Source of the DNA: RBG-16-66-20 sp035308765
Lineage (GTDB): Bacteria; Pseudomonadota; Gammaproteobacteria; Burkholderiales; SG8-39
DNA: 64,000 bases
Reading direction: 5' to 3'
NCBI GenBank assembly: GCA_035308765.1
Contig: DATGGA010000064.1
Location: 1-64,000, forward strand
Of the stretch, positions 53,525 to 61,617 are shown piece after piece. Numbering within the stretch: the stretch's first letter is position 1; every line of letters begins with the position of its first letter. Both the position numbers and the translations under genes were made by a program. The notes below the pieces were generated by a model. The model saw only the letters and a list, made by a program, of their open reading frames with translations, was not told the origin of the DNA and ran no database searches.

Positions 53525-55279
53525 ATGTCCGTATTCTTACGCCGGCTCGCCGCGTTCGCCGCGACGCTCCTAGCCGCAGTTTTCCTCATGAGCGGCGGTC
53601 ACGCCCAGCAGCAATCCGACGATCCGGACGACGACGAGGACGAATCGCCCGCCGCCGTGGCGCTGCCGTCGCCGCCGGCAGACCTGCCTTTGCAGGATCT
53701 CACCGGACAGACGCTCTACGAATTCCTGATCGGCGAAATCGCGGCGCAGCGCGGCGACCCCGCGCTTGCGGCGCAGACCTATCTCGACCTCGCCAAGCGC
53801 ACGCGCGACCCGCGCGTCGCCCGTCGCGCCGTCGAGATCGCGAATTTCGCCCGCATGCCGGACGTGGCGCTGGAGGCGGCGCGCATCTGGCATGACACCG
53901 ACCCTGCCTCCCCTCAGGCGCTGCAAACCGTCACCGTGCTGCTGGTGGGCGCCAAGCGCGTGGACGAGGCCGAGCCCTACCTCGCCAAGCTGCTCGCGAC
54001 CGACCAGAACGCGGCGGCGAACGGTTTCCTGCAGCTCGGACGGCTGCTTGCGGGAAATCCGGACGCAGCGGCCAATTTGCGCGTGGTGCGCCAGCTTGCC
54101 GAAAGCTACCCGAAGCTGCCGCAGGCGCATTTTGCGGTGGCGCAGGCGGCCGCGGCGGCGAACGACGAAGCGCTCGCGCTCGCCGAGGTGCGCGGCGCTG
54201 CGACGCTGCGCCCCGACTGGGAGATCGCGGCGATGTACGAGGCGCAGCTGCTGCAGCAGCGGTCCCCCGGCGAAGCGGCGAAGCGGCTTGCCGACTACCT
54301 GGGCAAATACCCCGATGCGCGCGACGTGCGCCTCAGCTACGCCCGCTTGCTGGTTCTCGACAAGCACTATGCCGAAGCCCGCGCCGAGTTCGAAACAATC
54401 CTGAAGCGCTTCCCGAAGGATACCGACGCCATCTACGCGGTCGGCCTGCTTGCCGTCCAGGTCAAGGATTACGCGGTCGCCGAAGCCAACATGAAGCGGC
54501 TGCTCGACATGGGCTACCGTGACGCGAACGCAGTACGCTATACGCTCGGCCAGATCGCCGAGGAGAAGAAGGACTGGTCGGGCGCAATCGAGTGGTACAA
54601 GACCGTCCAGCGCGGCGAGCTGGCGCTGCCGGCGCGCATGCGCACCGCGAACGCGATCGCCAAGCAGGGGAAGATCGACGAGGCGCGCGCTTACCTGCGC
54701 AGCGTCGCCGTCACCGGCGAGGCGCAGAGGGTGCAGCTGCTGGTGGCGGAGTCGCAGCTGCTGCGCGAGGCGAACCTGAACCGCGAGGCCTTCGACCTTC
54801 TCGGCCAGGCGCTGCAGAAGACCCCCGACCAGCCGGACCTGCTGTACGACTTCGCGCTGACTGCGGAAAAGCTCGACCGCTTCGACGTGCTCGAGTCGAG
54901 CCTGAAGCGGCTGATCCAGGTCAAGCCGGATTACGCGCACGCCTACAACGCGCTCGGCTACTCCTTCGCCGACCGCAACGTGCGGCTCGGCGAAGCGAAA
55001 CAGCTGATCGACAAGGCGCTCGAGATTTCGCCCAACGACTATTTCATCGTCGATTCGCTGGGCTGGGTGCTGTACCGCATGGGCGACCTGAAAAGCGCCG
55101 CGACGCAGCTGCGGCGCGCCTGGGAAGGCCGCCAGGACAGCGAGATCGGCGCCCACCTGGGCGAGGTGCTCTGGGAACTCGGGCAGCGCGACGAAGCGCG
55201 GCGCGTCTGGCAGGAAGCGCAGAAGGCGAGTCCGGACAACGAGACGCTGCAGAAGACGTTGAAGCGTTTCTCTCCGTAG
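53525..55279 (+). CDS. Secreted TPR-repeat protein
   Basis: This 584-residue protein has a signal peptide ending near residue 28 (SGGHAQQ), an acidic stretch (DDPDDDEDE) and about twelve tetratricopeptide repeats to the end, such as DAIYAVGLLAVQVKDYAVAEANMKRL. It is probably a periplasmic or lipoprotein-associated scaffold. It sits before lolB and ispE, its usual place in betaproteobacteria. Its partners are unknown. A TATACC hexamer lies just upstream. Confidence 0.85.
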   Translation: MSVFLRRLAAFAATLLAAVFLMSGGHAQQQSDDPDDDEDESPAAVALPSPPADLPLQDLTGQTLYEFLIGEIAAQRGDPALAAQTYLDLAKRTRDPRVARRAVEIANFARMPDVALEAARIWHDTDPASPQALQTVTVLLVGAKRVDEAEPYLAKLLATDQNAAANGFLQLGRLLAGNPDAAANLRVVRQLAESYPKLPQAHFAVAQAAAAANDEALALAEVRGAATLRPDWEIAAMYEAQLLQQRSPGEAAKRLADYLGKYPDARDVRLSYARLLVLDKHYAEARAEFETILKRFPKDTDAIYAVGLLAVQVKDYAVAEANMKRLLDMGYRDANAVRYTLGQIAEEKKDWSGAIEWYKTVQRGELALPARMRTANAIAKQGKIDEARAYLRSVAVTGEAQRVQLLVAESQLLREANLNREAFDLLGQALQKTPDQPDLLYDFALTAEKLDRFDVLESSLKRLIQVKPDYAHAYNALGYSFADRNVRLGEAKQLIDKALEISPNDYFIVDSLGWVLYRMGDLKSAATQLRRAWEGRQDSEIGAHLGEVLWELGQRDEARRVWQEAQKASPDNETLQKTLKRFSP

Positions 55280-55289
55280 GGCCGGGCCG

Positions 55290-55817
55290 GTGCGATGCTT
55301 TTATGCCGCCGCGGCAACGATGCTGCTGACGGCTTGCGCCGTGCCGGGCTTCCTCCTGCCGCCGAAAGATCTGGAATTCGAACTGAGCGGGCGCATCGCG
55401 ATCCAGTATCGCGACGATGCGGGCAGCGGCAACATCGCCTGGCGGCACAGCGCGCGTGAGGATGAAATGCTCATGACCACGCCGCTTGGCCAGGGGATCG
55501 CGCGCCTGGTGCGCACGGACGGCGAAATTACACTGACGACGCAGGATGGGCGCGAATACACGGCCTCCAACGCCGAAGCCCTCACCGAGAAGGCGCTCGG
55601 ATTCCGGCTGCCGCTCGAGGGCCTGGCCGACTGGGTGCGCGCGCGCCCGGCGCCGGGCATTTCGTTCACGCACACGAACAGCGAAGGGCGCCCCGATCGG
55701 ATCGAGCAGTTCGGCTGGACCATCGAGTATCTGGGGTACGCCGGCAACTTGCCCTCGCGCCTCAACCTGACCTACCCCGGCGTGCAGCTTAGGCTCGCAA
55801 TTTCCGACTGGAAATGA
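55290..55817 (+). CDS. lolB: Outer-membrane lipoprotein insertion protein LolB
   Basis: This 175-residue lipoprotein accepts lipoproteins from LolA and inserts them into the outer membrane. The lipobox is LLTAC (cysteine at about 16). The domain shows FELSGRIAIQY, GNIAWRHSAREDEMLMTTPLGQGIA and PLEGLADWVRARP. The GTG start at 55290 is ten bases after the TPR stop. It overlaps ispE by four bases. Confidence 0.9.
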   Translation: MRCFYAAAATMLLTACAVPGFLLPPKDLEFELSGRIAIQYRDDAGSGNIAWRHSAREDEMLMTTPLGQGIARLVRTDGEITLTTQDGREYTASNAEALTEKALGFRLPLEGLADWVRARPAPGISFTHTNSEGRPDRIEQFGWTIEYLGYAGNLPSRLNLTYPGVQLRLAISDWK

Positions 55818-56659
55818 GGCCGTCCCTGCAGTGGTTCGCGGCGCCGGGAAAGCTGAACCTGTTCCTGCACGTGCTGGGGCGCCGCGTGGACGGCCCGAAT
55901 GCGGGCATGCACGAGCTGCAGACGGTGTTCCGGCTGATCGATCGCAGCGACCGGGTCGGTATTCGCGTGCGGGACGACGGCGAAATCCGCTTTTCAGGCG
56001 CCTATGGCGGCGACAATCTATGCGTGCGGGCCGCGCGCCTGCTGCAGAGTGCGGCGGGTACCGCGAAAGGTGCCGATATTTCGCTTGAAAAGAACCTGCC
56101 GGTAGGCGGCGGGCTGGGCGGCGGCTCCTCGGATGCGGCGACGGTGCTGCTCGTGCTGAACCGGTTGTGGAACGTGAATCTGAAAAGAGAAGAACTCATG
56201 GAGCTGGGCCTGCGTTTGGGGGCCGACGTGCCGGTATTTCTGTACGGCCGCAGCGCCCTTGGCGAGGGCGTCGGCGAGCGTCTCCGGGGGCTCGAATTAG
56301 GGCCCGCTTGGTACCTGGTTTTGACGCCCCAAGTATCGGTTTCCACGAAGGAAATCTTCTCCGACAGTGCGTTGACACGAGATACGAAACCGCTCACAAT
56401 GGCGCCCTTTTTGTCGGGGCAGGGCCGCAATGATCTCGAGCCGATCGTGCTGCGCCGGTATCCCGAGATCGCGGAACACCTCGCGTGGCTGAGAAAACGC
56501 AGCCCGCAGGCGCGCATGAGCGGTTCGGGAGCTTGCGTGTTCACCGAATTTTCCCGGCAGCAGGATGCAGTTGCCCTGCATGGTCAATTGCCGCCAGCGA
56601 TGCGGGGCTTCGTCGCGCAGGGACTCGAGTTACACCCACTACATGACTGGGCAAATTAA
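55814..56659 (+). CDS. ispE: 4-diphosphocytidyl-2-C-methylerythritol kinase
   Basis: This 281-residue GHMP kinase phosphorylates CDP-methylerythritol in the MEP isoprenoid route. APGKLNLFLHVLGRR, the ATP loop PVGGGLGGGSSDAATVL and the closing ARMSGSGACVFTEF are typical. The ATG overlaps the lolB stop. The stop is three bases before the tRNA gene. Confidence 0.95.
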   Translation: MRPSLQWFAAPGKLNLFLHVLGRRVDGPNAGMHELQTVFRLIDRSDRVGIRVRDDGEIRFSGAYGGDNLCVRAARLLQSAAGTAKGADISLEKNLPVGGGLGGGSSDAATVLLVLNRLWNVNLKREELMELGLRLGADVPVFLYGRSALGEGVGERLRGLELGPAWYLVLTPQVSVSTKEIFSDSALTRDTKPLTMAPFLSGQGRNDLEPIVLRRYPEIAEHLAWLRKRSPQARMSGSGACVFTEFSRQQDAVALHGQLPPAMRGFVAQGLELHPLHDWAN

Positions 56660-56661
56660 AT

Positions 56662-56739
56662 TGGGGCGTCGCCAAGCTGGTCTAAGGCACCGGATTTTGA
56701 TTCCGGCATTCCTAGGTTCGAATCCTAGCGCCCCAGCCA
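56662..56739 (+). tRNA. tRNA-Gln (anticodon TTG)
   Basis: The acceptor arm TGGGGCG pairs with CGCCCCA. The anticodon stem CCGGA/TCCGG encloses the loop TTTTGAT with anticodon TTG, and the T arm is CTAGG-TTCGAAT-CCTAG. The 3' CCA is encoded (56737-56739). It lies between ispE and prs on the same strand, three bases after one and four before the other, so it is probably cut out of a shared transcript. Confidence 0.95.
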
Positions 56740-56743
56740 TTTC

Positions 56744-57715
56744 ATGAACCCACTCAATCCTCACGTCGCGATGGACCGCCTGATGCTGTTCGCGGGCAAT
56801 GCGAACCCGCGCCTGGCGCAGGATGTGGTCAAGCACCTCAACATCTCGCTCGGGCGCGCCGTAGTCGGCAAGTTTTCCGACGGCGAGGTCATGGTCGAGG
56901 TGATGGAAAACGTGCGCGGCAAGGACGTGTTCGTGTTGCAGTCCACCTGCCAGCCGACCAACGACAACCTGATGGAACTGATGGTGATGGTGGACGCGCT
57001 CAAACGCTCGTCGGCCGCGCGCGTCTCGGCCGCCATCCCGTACTTCGGCTACGCGCGCCAGGACCGCCGCCCGCGCTCGGCGCGCGTCGCGATCAGCGCC
57101 AAGGTGGTGGCCAACATGCTGACCGCCGCCGGGGTTTCCCGCGTGCTGACGATGGACCTGCACGCCGACCAGATCCAGGGCTTCTTCGACATGCCGGTGG
57201 ACAACATCTACGCCGCGCCGGTGCTGCTGGGAGACGTCTGGAAGCAGGGCTACGACAACCTGATCGTGGTGTCGCCTGACGTCGGCGGCGTGGTACGCGC
57301 CCGCGCGCTCGCCAAGCGCCTCGAATCGGACTTGGCGATCATCGACAAGCGTCGCCCGCGGGCCAACGTGTCGGAAGTCATGAACGTGATCGGCGAGGTC
57401 AGGGACCGCAGCTGCGTGATCATGGACGACATGGTGGACACCGCGGGGACGCTATGCAAGGCGGCCGAAGTGCTCAAGGCTGAGGGCGCGAAGAAAGTCG
57501 TCGCCTACTGCACGCACGCGGTGCTCTCGGGTGACGCGGTGAAGCGCATCGCGGCCTCGGACATCGACGAGCTGGTGGTCACGGACACCATCCCGCTGCG
57601 CGCGGATGCGCTCGCCTGCAAGAAAATCCGCAGCCTGTCGGTGGCGGGTCTGCTCGCCGAAACGATACTCAGGATATTCACCGAGGATTCGGTGAGTTCG
57701 CTGTTCATAGAATAG
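56744..57715 (+). CDS. prs: Ribose-phosphate pyrophosphokinase
   Basis: This protein of up to 323 residues makes PRPP from ribose 5-phosphate and ATP. MLFAGNANPRLAQ, DLHADQIQGFF, the flexible-loop KRRPRAN and the PRPP loop VIMDDMVDTAGTL are present. The ATG at 56744 lies four bases after the tRNA. ATGs at 56771 and 56783 would also give acceptable N-termini, and no start has a good ribosome site. The ispE-tRNA-prs-rplY-pth-ychF order is typical of betaproteobacteria. Confidence 0.96.
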   Translation: MNPLNPHVAMDRLMLFAGNANPRLAQDVVKHLNISLGRAVVGKFSDGEVMVEVMENVRGKDVFVLQSTCQPTNDNLMELMVMVDALKRSSAARVSAAIPYFGYARQDRRPRSARVAISAKVVANMLTAAGVSRVLTMDLHADQIQGFFDMPVDNIYAAPVLLGDVWKQGYDNLIVVSPDVGGVVRARALAKRLESDLAIIDKRRPRANVSEVMNVIGEVRDRSCVIMDDMVDTAGTLCKAAEVLKAEGAKKVVAYCTHAVLSGDAVKRIAASDIDELVVTDTIPLRADALACKKIRSLSVAGLLAETILRIFTEDSVSSLFIE

Positions 57716-57783
57716 GCAACGAAGTTTTTCCAACCCCGCCGGGGTCTGGTCGCGGAAACGGCGGCAACTGAAGGAGCATTGCG

Positions 57784-58545
57784 ATGAAAATCGAAATCAA
57801 CGCGCGCAAGCGCGAGGCGCAAGGGACGGGTGCGAGCCGCCGTCTCCGCCGCTCGGGAAATGTCCCGGGCATCGTCTATGGCGGCAACAAGGAGGCGGTG
57901 ACGATAGAGCTCGACCACAAGGAGCTCTACCAGCACCTTACCAACGAGGCCTTCCACGCCTCGATCCTGGTCCTCAAGCTGGAGGACGGGTCGGAGGACG
58001 TGCTGCTGCGCGCCTTCAACATGCACCCCTGGAAGGGGCACGTGCAGCACATCGACTTCCAGCGCGTCTCCAAGGACAAGAAGATCCACATGAAGGTGCC
58101 TCTGCACTTCTTCAACGCCGAGAAATCGCCGGGCGTGAAGGAACAAGGCGGAGTGCCGAACCACGTCATCAATGAACTGGACATCACCTGCCTGCCGGAT
58201 GACCTGCCGGGCTTCATTGAAGTCGACATGGGCCATCTCACCATCGGCCACTCGATCCACGTCAAGGACCTGAAGCTGCCCAAGGGGGTCGAGCCCGTGC
58301 TGCACAAGGGCGACAACCCGGTGGTGGCGACCGTCATCCAGCCGGTGCTGATCACCGAAGAGGAGACCACCGCGGCCGAGGCGGTACCGGCAGCCGAAGT
58401 GCCGACGACCGAGCAGGCGGCGCCCGACAAGGACGCGCCGGCGGCCGGCGGCGACAAGACGAAAGGTGGCGACAAGCCAGGCGACAAGGCGGCCAAGGCT
58501 GCGGACAAGCCCGCCGACAAGGCCGAGAAGAAAGAGAAGAAGTAG
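57784..58545 (+). CDS. rplY: 50S ribosomal protein L25/TL5 (CTC type)
   Basis: This 253-residue protein binds 5S rRNA. The N-terminal L25 domain (about 1-92) has KREAQGTGASRRLRRSGNVPGIVYGG. The TL5 C-terminal domain (about 95-185) has PLHFFNAEKSPGVKEQGGV and LPKGVEPVLHKGDNPVVATV. From about residue 195 a low-complexity tail of Ala, Lys, Asp and Pro follows. It starts after AAGGAG at 57771-57776. Confidence 0.95.
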   Translation: MKIEINARKREAQGTGASRRLRRSGNVPGIVYGGNKEAVTIELDHKELYQHLTNEAFHASILVLKLEDGSEDVLLRAFNMHPWKGHVQHIDFQRVSKDKKIHMKVPLHFFNAEKSPGVKEQGGVPNHVINELDITCLPDDLPGFIEVDMGHLTIGHSIHVKDLKLPKGVEPVLHKGDNPVVATVIQPVLITEEETTAAEAVPAAEVPTTEQAAPDKDAPAAGGDKTKGGDKPGDKAAKAADKPADKAEKKEKK

Positions 58546-58548
58546 GCC

Positions 58549-59283
58549 TTGCCCGACGCCATACGCCCCGGGTCTATCCGACTCATTGTTGGCCTGGGAA
58601 ACCCGGGCAAGGACTACGAACGCACCCGCCACAACGCCGGTTTCTGGCTGGTGGAGCGTTTTGCCGTGCAATCGGGGGTGGCGCTGCACAAGGACGGCAA
58701 ATACCAGGCGCTGGTCGGACGGATGGAAGCGACCGGCGCCTGGCTGGTGATGCCGCAGGGCTTCATGAATGCGAGCGGACACGCGGTGCAGATGCTGGCC
58801 GGCTTCTTCAAGATTCCCGCTGCCGAAATACTGGTGGTGCACGACGAGCTGGATTTCGCTCCCGGCGTGGCGAAGATGAAACAGGGCGGCGGCATCGCGG
58901 GGCACAACGGGCTGCGCGACATCTCGCACAGGCTGGGCACGCACGATTACTGGCGCCTGCGCTTGGGCATCGGCCATCCGGGTGACCGGAACGCGGTAGT
59001 CGGCTATGTGTTGCAGAAGCCGCCGGCGGACGAGCGCGAGGCGATCGATGGTGCCATCGCACGCGGTATCGAGATATTGCCGCTTTGCCTTGCCGGAGAC
59101 ATGCAGGGAGCGATGCAGAAGCTGCATAGCGTCGTTGAAAAGGAAAAACCTGCAGCGAAAAAAGTCGAACCCAAGCCCGAGCCCAAAGCTGAGCCGAAAG
59201 CCGCACCCAAGATGGAAACGCCACCGGAGAAGCCCTCTTCCAAGGGTCTGTTCGGTTCGATTTTCTCCGGCCGCAAGAAATGA
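58549..59283 (+). CDS. pth: Peptidyl-tRNA hydrolase with C-terminal extension
   Basis: This 244-residue enzyme rescues tRNAs from prematurely released peptidyl-tRNA. The core shows LIVGLGNPGKDYERTRHNAGF with catalytic H28, MPQGFMNASG, VVHDELDFAPG and GGIAGHNGLRDI. The core normally ends near residue 195. Here an added tail of about 48 residues is rich in Lys, Pro, Glu and Ala and ends in SKGLFGSIFSGRKK. The TTG at 58549 is three bases after the rplY stop. It overlaps ychF by four bases. Confidence 0.93.
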   Translation: MPDAIRPGSIRLIVGLGNPGKDYERTRHNAGFWLVERFAVQSGVALHKDGKYQALVGRMEATGAWLVMPQGFMNASGHAVQMLAGFFKIPAAEILVVHDELDFAPGVAKMKQGGGIAGHNGLRDISHRLGTHDYWRLRLGIGHPGDRNAVVGYVLQKPPADEREAIDGAIARGIEILPLCLAGDMQGAMQKLHSVVEKEKPAAKKVEPKPEPKAEPKAAPKMETPPEKPSSKGLFGSIFSGRKK

Positions 59284-60389
59284 GCGTCAAGTGCGGGATC
59301 GTGGGATTGCCGAACGTGGGCAAGTCCACGCTGTTCAATGCCCTGACCAAATCCGGCATTGCGGCTGAAAACTATCCGTTCTGCACCATCGAGCCGAACG
59401 TGGGCATCGTCGAGGTGCCCGATCCGCGCCTGGGCGGCCTGGCGGAGATCGGGAAATCGCAGAAGGTAATCCCGGCGGCGGTCGAGTTCGTCGACATCGC
59501 CGGCCTCGTCGCGGGCGCTTCCAAGGGCGAGGGGCTCGGCAACCAGTTCCTCGCCAACATACGGGAAACGGACGCCATCGTGCACGTGGTGCGCTGCTTC
59601 GAGGATCCGAACGTGATCCACGTCGCGGGCAAGGTGGATCCGGTGTCCGACATCGAAGTGATCAACACCGAACTCGCGCTGGCCGACCTGGCCGCGGTCG
59701 AAAAGCAGCTGTCGAAGAACGCCAAGGTCGCGAAGACCGGCGGCGACAAGGAAGCGCAGCGCCTGGTCGCCGTGCTCGAAAAAGCGCTGGCAGCGCTCGA
59801 CCAGGGGAAGCCCGTGCGTTCGCTGCCCTGGTCGAAGGAAGAACTGTTCGTCCTGAAGCCGCTGTTCCTTCTCACGATGAAGCCGACGATGTACGTGGCG
59901 AACGTTGCCGAGAACGGCTTCAAGGACAACCCGCTGCTCGCGGCCGTCGAAGCGCACGCCCGAAAGGAGAAAGGCACGGAAGGCGCCGCTCCGGTGGTCG
60001 CCATCTGCGCCGCGATGGAATCGCAGATTGCCGACATGCCAGACGAGGACAAGAAAATCTTCCTCGCCGATATGGGCATGGAAGAGCCGGGCCTCGCCAG
60101 GGTGATCCGCGCCGGCTACAAGCTGCTGGGGCTGCAGACCTATTTCACCGTCGGTCCCAAGGAAGCGCGGGCCTGGACCGTGCCGGTCGGCGCCACCGCA
60201 CCACAGGCGGCGGGCGTGATCCACACGGATTTCGAGCGGGGTTTCATCCGCGCCGAAGTCACGACCTACGACGACTTCATCGCGGGCAAGGGCGAAGCGG
60301 GCGCGAAGGAGGCCGGCAAGCTGCGCGTCGAGGGCAAGGAATACGTGGTGCGCGACGGCGACGTCATGCACTTCCGCTTCAACGTCTGA
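59280..60389 (+). CDS. ychF: Redox/ribosome-associated GTPase YchF (OLA1 family)
   Basis: This 369-residue Obg-related ATPase/GTPase has the P loop GLPNVGKSTLFNAL, the switch TIEPNVGIVEVPD, DIAGLVAGASKGEGLGNQFL and a C-terminal TGS domain (TYFTVGPKEARAWTVPVGATAPQAAGVIHTDFERGFIRAEV). It binds ribosomes and proteasome-like partners in other bacteria and acts in stress adaptation. It is coupled to pth by ATGA. Confidence 0.96.
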   Translation: MSVKCGIVGLPNVGKSTLFNALTKSGIAAENYPFCTIEPNVGIVEVPDPRLGGLAEIGKSQKVIPAAVEFVDIAGLVAGASKGEGLGNQFLANIRETDAIVHVVRCFEDPNVIHVAGKVDPVSDIEVINTELALADLAAVEKQLSKNAKVAKTGGDKEAQRLVAVLEKALAALDQGKPVRSLPWSKEELFVLKPLFLLTMKPTMYVANVAENGFKDNPLLAAVEAHARKEKGTEGAAPVVAICAAMESQIADMPDEDKKIFLADMGMEEPGLARVIRAGYKLLGLQTYFTVGPKEARAWTVPVGATAPQAAGVIHTDFERGFIRAEVTTYDDFIAGKGEAGAKEAGKLRVEGKEYVVRDGDVMHFRFNV

Positions 60390-60400
60390 CACCCTACAGC

Positions 60401-61006
60401 TTGACTCCGGCCCGGGCGTTCAGGGATGGCCCTCTCTCCTTCAGGCGTCCGGAGGAGATTGTCTTTGCAACGGGCAAATCCGCGCTGGGGCCGATTCTCG
60501 TGGCGTCGGGCGGGAAGGGCGTCGTATCGATAATCGTCCGGGAGAAAGCGGACCAGCTCGTCCAGGAGTTGCGCAAAAGATTCCCGAAAGCGAATCTCGT
60601 CCGGAAGGAGAAGGACTGCAAGCCCGCCATCGCTCGGGTTATAGCGTTTATCGCGGCGCCCTTTGGCCGCCTCGATCTTCCGCTCGACGTGAGGGGCACG
60701 CCGTTCCAGCAACGCGTGTGGCAGGAGGTGCGAAAGATCCCGCCCGGTCAAACCTCCACGTACACGAAAATAGCGGAGTCGATCGGCGCACCCAGGGCGA
60801 TTCGCGCGGTCGGCAGTTCCTGCTCGAATAATTGGTTTGCCTTCGCCATTCCCTGCCACCGGGTGCTGCACAAAAACAGCGGCGGCTCAGGAAGACTCGG
60901 CCGGCGCGACGGCCGTCAATATGCCTGGGTCGACTACGAAGAAAGGGCCATCGCCAAGCGACGGTCTAGAACGACCAGACCTGCAGTACCCGGTGCATCT
61001 CCCTGA
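60401..61006 (+). CDS. Methylated-DNA-protein cysteine methyltransferase
   Basis: This protein of about 201 residues removes alkyl groups from O6-alkylguanine in DNA. The Ada/Ogt ribonuclease-like domain is at about 20-80. The wing-helix domain has GTPFQQRVWQEVRKIPPGQTSTYTKIAESI, RAIRAVGSSCSNN and the acceptor motif IPCHRV. SSCSNNW differs from the common GxACxxNP. The TTG at 60401 is the only start that preserves the domain. It overlaps the convergent cNMP gene by 41 bases. Confidence 0.85.
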   Translation: MTPARAFRDGPLSFRRPEEIVFATGKSALGPILVASGGKGVVSIIVREKADQLVQELRKRFPKANLVRKEKDCKPAIARVIAFIAAPFGRLDLPLDVRGTPFQQRVWQEVRKIPPGQTSTYTKIAESIGAPRAIRAVGSSCSNNWFAFAIPCHRVLHKNSGGSGRLGRRDGRQYAWVDYEERAIAKRRSRTTRPAVPGASP

Positions 61007-61505
61007 GATCCTGGGTCTTGAGCGGGGAGCGCGTCGCGGCGGACGGCCCGGATTTCCCGGTAAGTTCAAGCACCATGCCGTTCATCGTCGCGAGCCGGCG
61101 CGCGAGCACTTCCGCGATCGCGGCGGCGATCCTCAGCGCGGCGGTCGACCCGGATTCCAGCAGCGCGCGGAATTCGCGCACGGGCAGGTGCAGCACCGTT
61201 GTTTGCGCGATTGCGCGGCCCGTCGCCGAACGCGCTTCCGACGTGACGAGCGACATCTCTCCCAGGACCCCGCCCTCCCCGAGTTTCGCGAGGGAGTGCT
61301 CGCCGGCAGGGCCGCGCTTGAGCACCTCGATTTCTCCGGCCACCACCAGGTAAAGACCGTCGCCGGGATCGCCCTCGCGAAACAATTCGCCGCCGGCGTC
61401 GAATTGTTTCCCCTGGACGATGGCGGCGATAGCATCGAGTTCGGCGCCGGAAAGCGTGCGGCAAAGCGCCATTTTTTTCAGCGCGGAAATGTGTTCCTGT
61501 GCCAT
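60966..61505 (-). CDS. Cyclic-nucleotide-binding domain protein without HTH
   Basis: This 179-residue protein carries one Crp/Fnr-type cNMP-binding domain (about 8-125): GGELFREGDPGDGLYLVVAGEIEVL, GEGGVLGEMSLVTSEARSATGRAI. The C-terminal helix is followed by a tail with no helix-turn-helix. It is therefore unlikely to bind DNA. The phosphate-binding cassette has SARSATGR-like sequence (SEARSAT) that may accept cAMP. I used the ATG at 61505. A TTG two codons upstream is also open. Confidence 0.8.
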   Translation of the reverse strand: MAQEHISALKKMALCRTLSGAELDAIAAIVQGKQFDAGGELFREGDPGDGLYLVVAGEIEVLKRGPAGEHSLAKLGEGGVLGEMSLVTSEARSATGRAIAQTTVLHLPVREFRALLESGSTAALRIAAAIAEVLARRLATMNGMVLELTGKSGPSAATRSPLKTQDLREMHRVLQVWSF

Positions 61506-61617
61506 GATCAAAGTCTACCCCAAGCCGGCGGCGCGGCGCTTCACGGGCAGTCGCGCAGCGCTTCCAGCGCAGGTATCATCGGCGTGAATTCAGAGTTGCG
61601 ACAAGGAAGGATTGCAC

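Noticed and set aside
57505..59127. 540-codon antisense frame opposite prs, rplY and pth
   Set aside because: It covers three conserved genes and carries no motif.
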